Source: Limanda limanda (lineage: Eukaryota > Chordata > Actinopteri > Pleuronectiformes > Pleuronectidae). From it: a DNA stretch of 64,000 nt. The position numbers were made by a program, and so were the translations under genes. The stretch is from NCBI RefSeq assembly GCF_963576545.1, contig NW_026870553.1, forward strand, positions 124,001 to 188,000, written 5' to 3'. The notes beneath the pieces are model-generated. The model was given only the letters and a program-made list of their open reading frames with translations. It was not told the DNA's origin and made no database searches. The first letter of the stretch is position 1, and the number at the start of each line of letters is the position of its first letter. Shown here in pieces: positions 23,403 to 35,924 of this stretch.

Positions 23403-25491
23403 GCAAGTAGGCTCTACCCCCACTAAATGGGGTAGCTCGCATCGATCGGTACCATCCTTGAGCTTCTCCGACTTTCGGAAGGGTTAGGGTTAGGGTTAGG
23501 GATGAAAGCACATAGGAGAAAGAGATATTCTTGAATAACTTTTTTTGTGAAGGTCGGAGAGACTTGCAAGTAGGCTCTACCCCCACTAAATGGGGTTGCA
23601 CGCATCGATCGGTACCATCCTTGAGCTTCTCCGACTTTCGGAAGGGTTAGGGTTAGGGTTAGGGATGAAAGCACATAGGAGAAAGAGATATTCTTGAATA
23701 ACTTTTTTTGTGAAGGTCGGAGAGACTTGGAAAGTGGTTGCATCTGGACTAATTTGGGTCCTGCGGATCGATTGGTACCATCCCCGAGCTTGTACGACCT
23801 TCGGAAGAGGTCGACCGACGAAATTCCCCCAAATCTGAGGAGATATTCTTGAATAACTTTTTTTGTGAAGGTCGGAGAGACTTGCAAGTAGGCTCTACCC
23901 CCACTAAATGGGGAAGCGCGCATCGATCGGTACCATCCTTGAGCTTCTCCGACTTTCGGAAGGGTTAGGGTTAGGGTTAGGGATGAAAGCACATAGGAGA
24001 AAGAGATATTCTTGAATAACTTTTTTTGTGAAGGTCGGAGAGACTTGCAAGTAGGCTCTACCCCCACTAAATGGGGTAGCGCGCATCGATCGGTACCATC
24101 CTTGAGCTTCTCCGACTTTCGGAAGGGTTAGGGTTAGGGTTAGGGATGAAAGCACATAGGAGAAAGAGATATTCTTGAATAACTTTTTTTGTGAAGGTCG
24201 GAGAGACTTGCAAGTAGGCTCTACCCCCACTAAATGGGGTAGCGCGCATCGATCGGTACCATCCTTGAGCTTCTCCGACTTTCGGAAGGGTTAGGGTTAG
24301 GGTTAGGGATGAAAGCACATAGGAGAAAGAGATATTCTTGAATAACGTTTTTTGTGAAGGTCGGAGAGACTTGGAAAGTGGTTGCATCTGGACTAATTTG
24401 GGTCCTGCGGATCGATTGGTACCATCCCCGAGCTTGTACGACCTTCGGAAGAGGTCGACCGACGAAATTCCCCCAAATCTGAGGAGATATTCTTGAATAA
24501 CTTTTTTTGTGAAGGTCGGAGAGACTTGCAAGTAGGCTCTACCCCCACTAAATGGGGTAGCGCGCATCGATCGGTACCATCCTTGAGCTTCTCCGACTTT
24601 CGGAAGGGTTAGGGTTAGGGTTAGGGATGAAAGCACATAGGAGAAAGAGATATTCTTGAATAACTTTTTTTGTGAAGGTCGGAGAGACTTGCAAGTAGGC
24701 TCTACCCCCACTAAATGGGGTAGCGCGCATCGATCGGTACCATCCTTGAGCTTCTCCGACTTTCGGAAGGGTTAGTTTTAGGGATGAAAGCACATAGGAG
24801 AAAGAGATATTCTTGAATAACTTTTTTTGTGAAGGTCGGAGAGACTTGCAAGTAGGCTCTACCCCCACTAAATGGGGTTGCGCGCATCGATCGGTACCAT
24901 CCTTGAGCTTCTCCGACTTTCGGAAGGGTTAGGGTTAGGGTTAGGGATGAAAGCACATAGGAGAAAGAGATATTCTTGAATAACTTTTTTTGTGAAGGTC
25001 GGAGAGACTTGGAAAGTGGTTGCATCTGGACTAATTTGGGTCCTGCGGATCGATTGGTACCATCCCCGAGCTTGTACGACCTTCGGAAGAGGTCGACCGA
25101 CGAAATTCCCCCAAATCTGAGGAGATATTCTTGAATAACTTTTTTTGTGAAGGTCGGAGAGACTTGCAAGTAGGCTTTACCCCCACTAAATGGGGTAGCG
25201 CGCATCGATCGGTACCATCCTTGAGCTTCTCCGACTTTCGGAAGGGTTAGGGTTAGGGTTAGGGATGAAAGCACATAGGAGAAAGAGATATTCTTGAATA
25301 ACTTTTTTTGTGAAGGTCGGAGAGACTTGCAAGTAGGCTCTACCCCCACTAAATGGGGTAGCGCGCATCGATCGGTACCATCTTCGAGCTTCTCCGACTT
25401 TCGGAAGGGTTAGGGTTAGGGTTAGGGATGAAAGCACATAGGAGAAAGAGATATTCTTGAATAACTTTTTTTGTGAAGGTCGGAGAGACTT
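23403..25491 (+). repeat. HOR unit 2244, copy 3 (truncated)
   Basis: B monomers start at 23729, 24373 and 25011; the degenerate 157-bp A starts at 24691. It shares TAGCTCGC and TTGCACGC with copy 2, so copies 2 and 3 are closer to each other than to copy 1. The unit stops 155 bp short: where the final B is expected at 25492 there is an A. Confidence 0.9.
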
Positions 25492-26928
25492 GCAAGTAGG
25501 CTCTACCCCCACTAAATGGGGTAGCGCGCATCGATCGGTACCATCCTTGAGCTTCTCCGACTTTCGGAAGGGTTAGGGTTAGGGTTAGGGATGAAAGCAC
25601 ATAGGAGAAAGAGATATTCTTGAATAACTTTTTTTGTGAAGGTCGGAGAGACTTGGAAAGTGGTTGCATCTGGACTAATTTGGGTCCTGCGGATCGATTG
25701 GTACCATCCCCGAGCTTGTACGACCTTCGGAAGAGGTCGACCGACGAAATTCCCCCAAATCTGAGGAGATATTCTTGAATAACTTTTTTTGTGAAGGTCG
25801 GAGAGACTTGCAAGTAGGCTCTACCCCCACTAAATGGGGTAGCGCGCATCGATCGGTACCATCCTTGAGCTTCTCCGACTTTCGGAAGGGTTAGGGTTAG
25901 GGTTAGGGATGAAAGCACATAGGAGAAAGAGATATTCTTGAATAACTTTTTTTGTGAAGGTCGGAGAGACTTGCAAGTAGGCTCTACCCCCACTAAATGG
26001 GGTAGCGCGCATCGATCGGTACCATCCTTGAGCTTCTCCGACTTTCGGAAGGGTTAGTTTTAGGGATGAAAGCACATAGGAGAAAGAGATATTCTTGAAT
26101 AACTTTTTTTGTGAAGGTCGGAGAGACTTGCAAGTAGGCTCTACCCCCACTAAATGGGGTTGCGCACATCGATCGGTACCATCCTTGAGCTTCTCCGACT
26201 TTCGGAAGGGTTAGGGTTAGGGTTAGGGATGAAAGCACATAGGAGAAAGAGATATTCTTGAATAACTTTTTTTGTGAAGGTCGGAGAGACTTGGAAAGTG
26301 GTTGCATCTGGACTAATTTGGGTCCTGCGGATCGATTGGTACCATCCCCGAGCTTGTACGACCTTCGGAAGAGGTCGACCGACGAAATTCCCCCAAATCT
26401 GAGGAGATATTCTTGAATAACTTTTTTTGTGAAGGTCGGAGAGACTTGCAAGTAGGCTTTACCCCCACTAAATGGGGTAGCGCGCATCGATCGGTACCAT
26501 CCTTGAGCTTCTCCGACTTTCGGAAGGGTTAGGGTTAGGGTTAGGGATGAAAGCACATAGGAGAAAGAGATATTCTTGAATAACTTTTTTTGTGAAGGTC
26601 GGAGAGACTTGCAAGTAGGCTCTACCCCCACTAAATGGGGTAGCGCGCATCGATCGGTACCATCTTCGAGCTTCTCCGACTTTCGGAAGGGTTAGGGTTA
26701 GGGTTAGGGATGAAAGCACATAGGAGAAAGAGATATTCTTGAATAACTTTTTTTGTGAAGGTCGGAGAGACTTGGAAAGTGGTTGCATCTGGACTAATTT
26801 GGGTCCTGCGGATCGATTGGTACCATCCCCGAGCTTGTACGACCTTCGGAAGAGGTCGACCGACGAAATTCCCCCAAATCTGAGGAGATATTCTTGAATA
26901 ACTTTTTTTGTGAAGGTCGGAGAGACTT
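25492..26928 (+). repeat. Junction stretch with one 801-bp cassette
   Basis: B monomers start at 25655, 26293 and 26774, and the degenerate A at 25973. The cassette at 25973-26773 shows the same four markers as its neighbours 1282 bp upstream, plus GCGCACATC near 26166. It links the 2244-bp HOR to the following distant duplicate. Confidence 0.85.
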
Positions 26929-29667
26929 GCAAGTAGGCTCTACCCCCACTAAATGGGGTAGCGCGCATCGATCGGTACCATCCTTGAGCTTCTCCGACTT
27001 TCGGAAGGGTTAGGGTTAGGGTTAGGGATGAAAGCACATAGGAGAAAGAGATATTCTTGAATAACTTTTTTTGTGAAGGTCGGAGAGACTTGGAAAGTGG
27101 TTGCATCTGGACTAATTTGGGTCCTGCGGATCGATTGGTACCATCCCCGAGCTTGTACGACCTTCGGAAGAGGTCGACCGACGAAATTCCCCCAAATCTG
27201 AGGAGATATTCTTGAATAACTTTTTTTGTGAAGGTCGGAGAGACTTGCAAGTAGGCTCTACCCCCACTAAATGGGGAAGCGCGCATCGATCGGTACCATC
27301 CTTGAGCTTCTCCGACTTTCGGAAGGGTTAGGGTTAGGGTTAGGGATGAAAGCACATAGGAGAAAGAGATATTCTTGAATAACTTTTTTTGTGAAGGTCG
27401 GAGAGACTTGCAAGTAGGCTCTACCCCCACTAAATGGGGTAGCGCGCATCGATCGGTACCATCCTTGAGCTTCTCCGACTTTCGGAAGGGTTAGGGTTAG
27501 GGTTAGGGATGAAAGCACATAGGAGAAAGAGATATTCTTGAATAACTTTTTTTGTGAAGGTCGGAGAGACTTGCAAGTAGGCTCTACCCCCACTAAATGG
27601 GGTAGCGCGCATCGATCGGTACCATCCTTGAGCTTCTCCGACTTTCGGAAGGGTTAGGGTTAGGGTTAGGGATGAAAGCACATAGGAGAAAGAGATATTC
27701 TTGAATAACTTTTTTTGTGAAGGTCGGAGAGACTTGCAAGTAGGCTCTACCCCCACTAAATGGGGTTGCGCGCATCGATCGGTACCATCCTTGAGCTTCT
27801 CCGACTTTCGGAAGGGTTAGGGTTAGGGTTAGGGATGAAAGCACATAGGAGAAAGAGATATTCTTGAATAACTTTTTTTGTGAAGGTCGGAGAGACTTGG
27901 AAAGTGGTTGCATCTGGACTAATTTGGGTCCTGCGGATCGATTGGTACCATCCCCGAGCTTGTACGACCTTCGAAAGAGGTCGACCGACGAAATTCCCCC
28001 AAATCTGAGGAGATATTCTTGAATAACTTTTTTTGTGAAGGTCGGAGAGACTTGCAAGTAGGCTCTACCCCCACTAAATGGGGTAGCGCGCATCGATCGG
28101 TACCATTTTTGAGCTTCTCCGACTTTCGGAAGGGTTAGGGTTAGGGTTAGGGATGAAAGCACATAGGAGAAAGAGATATTCTTGAATAACTTTTTTTGTG
28201 AAGGTCGGAGAGACTTGCAAGTAGGCTCTACCCCCACTAAATGGGGTAGCGCGCATCGATCGGTACCATCCTTGAGCTTCTCCGACTTTCGGAAGGGTTA
28301 GGGTTAGGGTTAGGGATGAAAGCACATAGGAGAAAGAGATATTCTTGAATAACTTTTTTTGTGAAGGTCGGAGAGACTTGCAAGTAGGCTCTACCCCCAC
28401 TAAATGGGGTAGCGCACATCGATCGGTACCATCCTTGAGCTTCTCCGACTTTCGGAAGGGTTAGGGTTAGGGTTAGGGATGAAAGCACATAGGAGAAAGA
28501 GATATTCTTGAATAACTTTTTTTGTGAAGGTCGGAGAGACTTGGAAAGTGGTTGCATCTGGACTAATTTGGGTCCTGCGGATCGATTGGTACCATCCCCG
28601 AGCTTGTACGACCTTCGAAAGAGGTCGACCGACGAAATTCCCCCAAATCTGAGGAGATATTCTTGAATAACTTTTTTTGTGAAGGTCGGAGAGACTTGCA
28701 AGTAGGCTCTACCCCCACTAAATGGGGTAGCGCGCATCGATCGGTACCATCCTTGAGCTTCTCCGACTTTCGGAAGGGTTAGGGTTAGGGTTAGGGATGA
28801 AAGCACATAGGAGAAAGAGATATTCTTGAATAACTTTTTTTGTGAAGGTCGGAGAGACTTGCAAGTAGGCTCTACCCCCACTAAATGGGGTAGCGCGCAT
28901 CGATCGGTACCATCCTTGAGCTTCTCCGACTTTCGGAAGGGTTAGGGTTAGGGTTAGGGATGAAAGCACATAGGAGAAAGAGATATTCTTGAATAACTTT
29001 TTTTGTGAAGGTCGGAGAGACTTGCAAGTAGGCTCTACCCCCACTAAATGGGGTTGCGCGCATCGATCGGTACCATCCTTGAGCTTCTCCGACTTTCGGA
29101 AGGGTTAGGGTTAGGGTTAGGGATGAAAGCACATAGGAGAAAGAGATATTCTTGAATAACTTTTTTTGTGAAGGTCGGAGAGACTTGAAAAGTGGTTGCA
29201 TCTGGACTAATTTGGGTCCTGCGGATCGATTGGTACCATCCCCGAGCTTGTACGACCTTCGGAAGAGGTCGACCGACGAAATTCCCCCAAATCTGAGGAG
29301 ATATTCTTGAATAACTTTTTTTGTGAAGGTCGGAGAGACTTGCAAGTAGGCTCTACCCCCACTAAATGGGGAAGCGCGCATCGATCGGTACCATCCTTGA
29401 GCTTCTCCGACTTTCGGAAGGGTTAGGGTTAGGGTTAGGGATGAAAGCACATAGGAGAAAGAGATATTCTTGAATAACTTTTTTTGTGAAGGTCGGAGAG
29501 ACTTGCAAGTAGGCTCTACCCCCACTAAATGGGGTAGCGCGCATCGATCGGTACCATCCTTGAGCTTCTCCGACTTTCGGAAGGGTTAGGGTTAGGGTTA
29601 GGGATGAAAGCACATAGGAGAAAGAGATATTCTTGAATAACTTTTTTTGTGAAGGTCGGAGAGACTT
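26929..29667 (+). repeat. Second copy of the 2739-bp block of 13614-16352
   Basis: B monomers start at 27092, 27899, 28543 and 29187. It agrees with the first copy in order and in four markers at offset 13315. Private changes here include CGAAAG in the B at 27899, CCATTTTTG near 28105 and CTTGAAAAGTGG at the start of the B at 29187. Confidence 0.85.
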
Positions 29668-32600
29668 GCAAGTAGGCTCTACCCCCACTAAATGGGGTAG
29701 CGCGCATCGATCGGTACCATCCTTGAGCTTCTCCGACTTTCGGAAGGGTTAGGGTTAGGGTTAGGGATGAAAGCACATAGGAGAAAGAGATATTCTTGAA
29801 TAACTTTTTTTGTGAAGGTCGGAGAGACTTGCAAGTAGGCTCTACCCCCACTAAATGGGGTTGCGCGCATCGATCGGTACCATCCTTGAGCTTCTCCGAC
29901 TTTCGGAAGGGTTAGGGTTAGGGTTAGGGATGAAAGCACATAGGAGAAAGAGATATTCTTGAATAACTTTTTTTGTGAAGGTCGGAGAGACTTGGAAAGT
30001 GGTTGCATCTGGACTAATTTGGGTCCTGCGGATCGATTGGTACCATCCCCGAGCTTGTACGACCTTCGGAAGAGGTCGACCGACGAAATTCCCCCAAATC
30101 TGAGGAGATATTCTTGAATAACTTTTTTTGTGAAGGTCGGAGAGACTTGCAAGTAGGCTCTACCCCCACTAAATGGGGTAGCGCGCATCGATCGGTACCA
30201 TCCTTGAGCTTCTCCGACTTTCGGAAGGGTTAGGGTTAGGGTTAGGGATGAAAGCACATAGGAGAAAGAGATATTCTTGAATAACTTTTTTTGTGAAGGT
30301 CGGAGAGACTTGCAAGTAGGCTCTACCCCCACTAAATGGGGTAGCGCGCATCGATCGGTACCATCCTTGAGCTTCTCCGACTTTCGGAAGGGTTAGGGTT
30401 AGGGTTAGGGATGAAAGCACATAGGAGAAAGAGATATTCTTGAATAACTTTTTTTGTGAAGGTCGGAGAGACTTGCAAGTAGGCTCTACCCCCACTAAAT
30501 GGGGTAGCGCACATCGATCGGTACCATCCTTGAGCTTCTCCGACTTTCGGAAGGGTTAGGGTTAGGGTTAGGGATGAAAGCACATAGGAGAAAGAGATAT
30601 TCTTGAATAACTTTTTTTGTGAAGGTCGGAGAGACTTGGAAAGTGGTTGCATCTGGACTAATTTGGGTCCTGCGGATCGATTGGTACCATCCCCGAGCTT
30701 GTACGACCTTCGGAAGAGGTCGACCGACGAAATTCCCCCAAATCTGAGGAGATATTCTTGAATAACTTTTTTTGTGAAGGTCGGAGAGACTTGCAAGTAG
30801 GCTCTACCCCCACTAAATGGGGAAGCGCGCATCGATCGGTACCATCCTTGAGCTTCTCCGACTTTCGGAAGGGTTAGGGTTAGGGTTAGGGATGAAAGCA
30901 CATAGGAGAAAGAGATATTCTTGAATAACTTTTTTTGTGAAGGTCGGAGAGACTTGCAAGTAGGCTCTACCCCCACTAAATGGGGTAGCGCGCATCGATC
31001 GGTACCATCCTTGAGCTTCTCCGACTTTCGGAAGGGTTAGGGTTAGGGTTAGGGATGAAAGCACATAGGAGAAAGAGATATTCTTGAATAACTTTTTTTG
31101 TGAAGGTCGGAGAGACTTGCAAGTAGGCTCTACCCCCACTAAATGGGGTAGCGCGCATCGATCGGTACCATCCTTGAGCTTCTCCGACTTTCGGAAGGGT
31201 TAGGGTTAGGGTTAGGGATGAAAGCACATAGGAGAAAGAGATATTCTTGAAAAACTTTTTTTGTGAAGGTCGGAGAGACTTGGAAAGTGGTTGCATCTGG
31301 ACTAATTTGGGTCCTGCGGATCGATTGGTACCATCCCCGAGCTTGTACGACCTTTGGAAGAGGTCGACCGACGAAATTCCCCCAAATCTGAGGAGATATT
31401 CTTGAATAACTTTTTTTGTGAAGGTCGGAGAGACTTGCAAGTAGGCTCTACCCCCACTAAATGGGGTAGCGCGCATCGATCGGTACCATCCTTGAGCTTC
31501 TCCGACTTTCGGAAGGGTTAGGGTTAGGGATGAAAGCACATAGGAGAAAGAGATATTCTTGAATAACTTTTTTTGTGAAGGTCGGAGAGACTTGCAAGTA
31601 GGCTCTACCCCCACTAAATGGGGTTGCGCGCATCGATCGGTACCATCCTTGAGCTTCTCCGACTTTCGGAAGGGTTAGGGTTAGGGTTAGGGATGAAAGC
31701 ACATAGGAGAAAGAGATATTCTTGAATAACTTTTTTTGTGAAGGTCGGAGAGACTTGGAAAGTGGTTGCATCTGGACTAATTTGGGTCCTGCGGATCGAT
31801 TGGTACCATCCCCGAGCTTGTACGACCTTCGGAAGAGGTCGACCGACGAAATTCCCCCAAATCTGAGGAGATATTCTTGAATAACTTTTTTTGTGAAGGT
31901 CGGAGAGACTTGCAAGTAGGCTTTACCCCCACTAAATGGGGTAGCGCGCATCGATCGGTACCATCCTTGAGCTTCTCCGACTTTCGGAAGGGTTAGGGTT
32001 AGGGTTAGGGATGAAAGCACATAGGAGAAAGAGATATTCTTGAATAACTTTTTTTGTGAAGGTCGGAGAGACTTGCAAGTAGGCTCTACCCCCACTAAAT
32101 GGGGTAGCGCGCATCGATCGGTACCATCTTCGAGCTTCTCCGACTTTCGGAAGGGTTAGGGTTAGGGTTAGGGATGAAAGCACATAGGAGAAAGAGATAT
32201 TCTTGAATAACTTTTTTTGTGAAGGTCGGAGAGACTTGGAAAGTGGTTGCATCTGGACTAATTTGGGTCCTGCGGATCGATTGGTACCATCCCCGAGCTT
32301 GTACGACCTTCGGAAGAGGTCGACCGACGAAATTCCCCCAAATCTGAGGAGATATTCTTGAATAACTTTTTTTGTGAAGGTCGGAGAGACTTGCAAGTAG
32401 GCTCTACCCCCACTAAATGGGGTAGCGCGCATCGATCGGTACCATCCTTGAGCTTCTCCGACTTTCGGAAGGGTTAGGGTTAGGGTTAGGGATGAAAGCA
32501 CATAGGAGAAAGAGATATTCTTGAATAACTTTTTTTGTGAAGGTCGGAGAGACTTGCAAGTAGGCTCTACCCCCACTAAATGGGGTAGCGCGCATCGATC

Positions 32601-34644
32601 GGTACCATCCTTGAGCTTCTCCGCCTTTCGGAAGGGTTAGGGTTAGGGTTAGGGATGAAAGCACATAGGAGAAAGAGATATTCTTGAATAACTTTTTTTG
32701 TGAAGGTCGGAGAGACTTGCAAGTAGGCTCTACCCCCACTAAATGGGGTTGCGCACATCGATCGGTACCATCCTTGAGCTTCTCCGACTTTCGGAAGGGT
32801 TAGGGTTAGGGTTAGGGATGAAAGCACATAGGAGAAAGAGATATTCTTGAATAACTTTTTTTGTGAAGGTCGGAGAGACTTGGAAAGTGGTTGCATCTGG
32901 ACTAATTTGGGTCCTGCGGATCGATTGGTACCATCCCCGAGCTTGTACGACCTTCGGAAGAGGTCGACCGACGAAATTCCCCCAAATCTGAGGAGATATT
33001 CTTGAATAACTTTTTTTGTGAAGGTCGGAGAGACTTGCAAGTAGGCTCTACCCCCACTAAATGTGGAAGCGCGCATCGATCGGTACCATCCTTGAGCTTC
33101 TCCGACTTTCGGAAGGGTTAGGGTTAGGGTTAGGGATGAAAGCACATAGGAGAAAGAGATATTCTTGAATAACTTTTTTTGTGAAGGTCGGAGAGACTTG
33201 CAAGTAGGCTCTACCCCCACTAAATGGGGTAGCGCGCATCGATCGGTACCATCCTTGAGCTTCTCCGACTTTCGGAAGGGTTAGGGTTAGGGTTAGGGAT
33301 GAAAGCACATAGGAGAAAGAGATATTCTTGAATAACTTTTTTTGTGAAGGTCGGAGAGACTTGCAAGTAGGCTCTACCCCCACTAAATGGGGTAGCGCGC
33401 ATCGATCGGTACCATCCTTGAGCTTCTCCGACTTTCGGAAGGGTTAGGGTTAGGGTTAGGGATGAAAGCACATAGGAGAAAGAGATATTCTTGAATAACT
33501 TTTTTTGTGAAGGTCGGAGAGACTTGGAAAGTGGTTGCATCTGGACTAATTTGGGTCCTGCGGATCGATTGGTACCATCCCCGAGCTTGTACGACCTTCG
33601 GAAGAGGTCGACCGACGAAATTCCCCCAAATCTGAGGAGATATTCTTGAATAACTTTTTTTGTGAAGGTCGGAGAGACTTGCAAGTAGGCTCTACCCCCA
33701 CTAAATGGGGTAGCGCGCATCGATCGGTACCATCCTTGAGCTTCTCCGACTTTCGGAAGGGTTAGGGTTAGGGTTAGGGATGAAAGCACATAGGAGAAAG
33801 AGATATTCTTGAATAACTTTTTTTGTGAAGGTCGGAGAGACTTGCAAGTAGGCTCTACCCCCACTAAATGGGGTAGCGCGCATCGATCGGTACCATCCTT
33901 GAGCTTCTCCGACTTTCGGAAGGGTTAGTTTTAGGGATGAAAGCACATAGGAGAAAGAGATATTCTTGAATAACTTTTTTTGTGAAGGTCGGAGAGACTT
34001 GCAAGTAGGCTCTACCCCCACTAAATGGGGTTGCGCGCATCGATCGGTACCATCCTTGAGCTTCTCCGACTTTCGGAAGGGTTAGGGTTAGGGTTAGGGA
34101 TGAAAGCACATAGGAGAAAGAGATATTCTTGAATAACTTTTTTTGTGAAGGTCGGAGAGACTTGGAAAGTGGTTGCATCTGGACTAATTTGGGTCCTGCG
34201 GATCGATTGGTACCATCCCCGAGCTTGTACGACCTTCGGAAGAGGTCGACCGACGAAATTCCCCCAAATCTGAGGAGATATTCTTGAATAACTTTTTTTG
34301 TGAAGGTCGGAGAGACTAGCAAGTAGGCTTTACCCCCACTAAATGGGGTAGCGCGCATCGATCGGTACCATCCTTGAGCTTCTCCGACTTTCGGAAGGGT
34401 TAGGGTTAGGGTTAGGGATGAAAGCACATAGGAGAAAGAGATATTCTTGAATAACTTTTTTTGTGAAGGTCGGAGAGACTTGCAAGTAGGCTCTACCCCC
34501 ACTAAATGGGGTAGCGCGCATCGATCGGTACCATCTTCGAGCTTCTCCGACTTTCGGAAGGGTTAGGGTTAGGGTTAGGGATGAAAGCACATAGGAGAAA
34601 GAGATATTCTTGAATAACTTTTTTTGTGAAGGTCGGAGAGACTT
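29668..34644 (+). repeat. Mixed B-A(2-4) stretch
   Basis: B monomers start at 29994, 30638, 31282, 31757, 32238, 32882, 33526 and 34164. The 157-bp A monomers start at 31437 (two hexamers) and 33844 (degenerate). GGGGAAGC occurs near 30820 and GTGGAAGC near 33063. The stretch ends with a full 801-bp cassette. It looks like a rearranged relative of the 14-25 kb HOR family rather than a clean copy. Confidence 0.85.
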
Positions 34645-35924
34645 GGAAAGTGGTTGCATCTGGACTAATTTGGGTCCTGCGGATCGATTGGTACCATCTC
34701 CGAGCTTGTACGACCTTCGGAAGAGGTCGACCGACGAAATTCCCCCAAATCTGAGGAGATATTCTTGAATAACTTTTTTTGTGAAGGTCGGAGAGACTTG
34801 CAAGTAGGCTCTACCCCCACTAAATGGGGTAGCGCGCATCGATCGGTACCATCCTTGAGCTTCTCCGACTTTCGGAAGGGTTAGGGTTAGGGTTAGGGAT
34901 GAAAGCACATAGGAGAAAGAGATATTCTTGAATAACTTTTTTTGTGAAGGTCGGAGAGACTTGCAAGTAGGCTCTACCCCCACTAAATGGGGTAGCGCGC
35001 ATCGATCGGTACCATCCTTGAGCTTCTCCGACTTTCGGAAGGGTTAGGGTTAGGGTTAGGGATGAAAGCACATAGGAGAAAGAGATATTCTTGAATAACT
35101 TTTTTTGTGAAGGTCGGAGAGACTTGCAAGTAGGCTCTACCCCCACTAAATGGGGTTGCGCGCATCGATCGGTACCATCCTTGAGCTTCTCCGACTTTCG
35201 GAAGGGTTAGGGTTAGGGTTAGGGATGAAAGCACATAGGAGAAAGAGATATTCTTGAATAACTTTTTTTGTGAAGGTCGGAGAGACTTGGAAAGTGGTTG
35301 CATCTGGACTAATTTGGGTCCTGCGGATCGATTGGTACCATCCCCGATCTTGTACGACCTTTGGAAGAGGTCGACCGACGAAATTCCCCCAAATCTGAGG
35401 AGATATTCTTGAATAACTTTTTTTGTGAAGGTCGGAGAGACTTGCAAGTAGGCTCTACCCCCACTAAATGGGGTAGCGCGCATCGATCGGTACCATCCTT
35501 GAGCTTCTCCGACTTTCGGAAGGGTTAGGGTTAGGGTTAGGGATGAAAGCACATAGGAGAAAGAGATATTCTTGAATAACTTTTTTTGTGAAGGTCGGAG
35601 AGACTTGGAAAGTGGTTGCATCTGGACTAATTTGGGTCCTGCAGATCGATTGGTACCATCCCCGAGCTTGTACGACCTTCGGAAGAGGTCGACCGACGAA
35701 ATTCCCCCAAATCTGAGGAGATATTCTTGAATAACTTTTTTTGTGAAGGTCGGAGAGACTTGCAAGTAGGCTCTACCCCCACTAAATGGGGTAGCGCGCA
35801 TCGATCGGTACCATCCTTGAGCTTCTCCGACTTTCGGAAGGGTTAGGGTTAGGGTTAGGGATGAAAGCACATAGGAGAAAGAGATATTCTTGAATAACTT
35901 TTTTTGTGAAGGTCGGAGAGACTT
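34645..35924 (+). repeat. HOR unit 1280, copy 1
   Basis: The order is B-A-A-A-B-A-B-A, with B starting at 34645, 35289 and 35607. The three B copies carry CATCTCCGAG, CCCCGATCTT with CCTTTGG, and GCAGATCG respectively. All three repeat exactly 1280 bp downstream. Confidence 0.92.
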
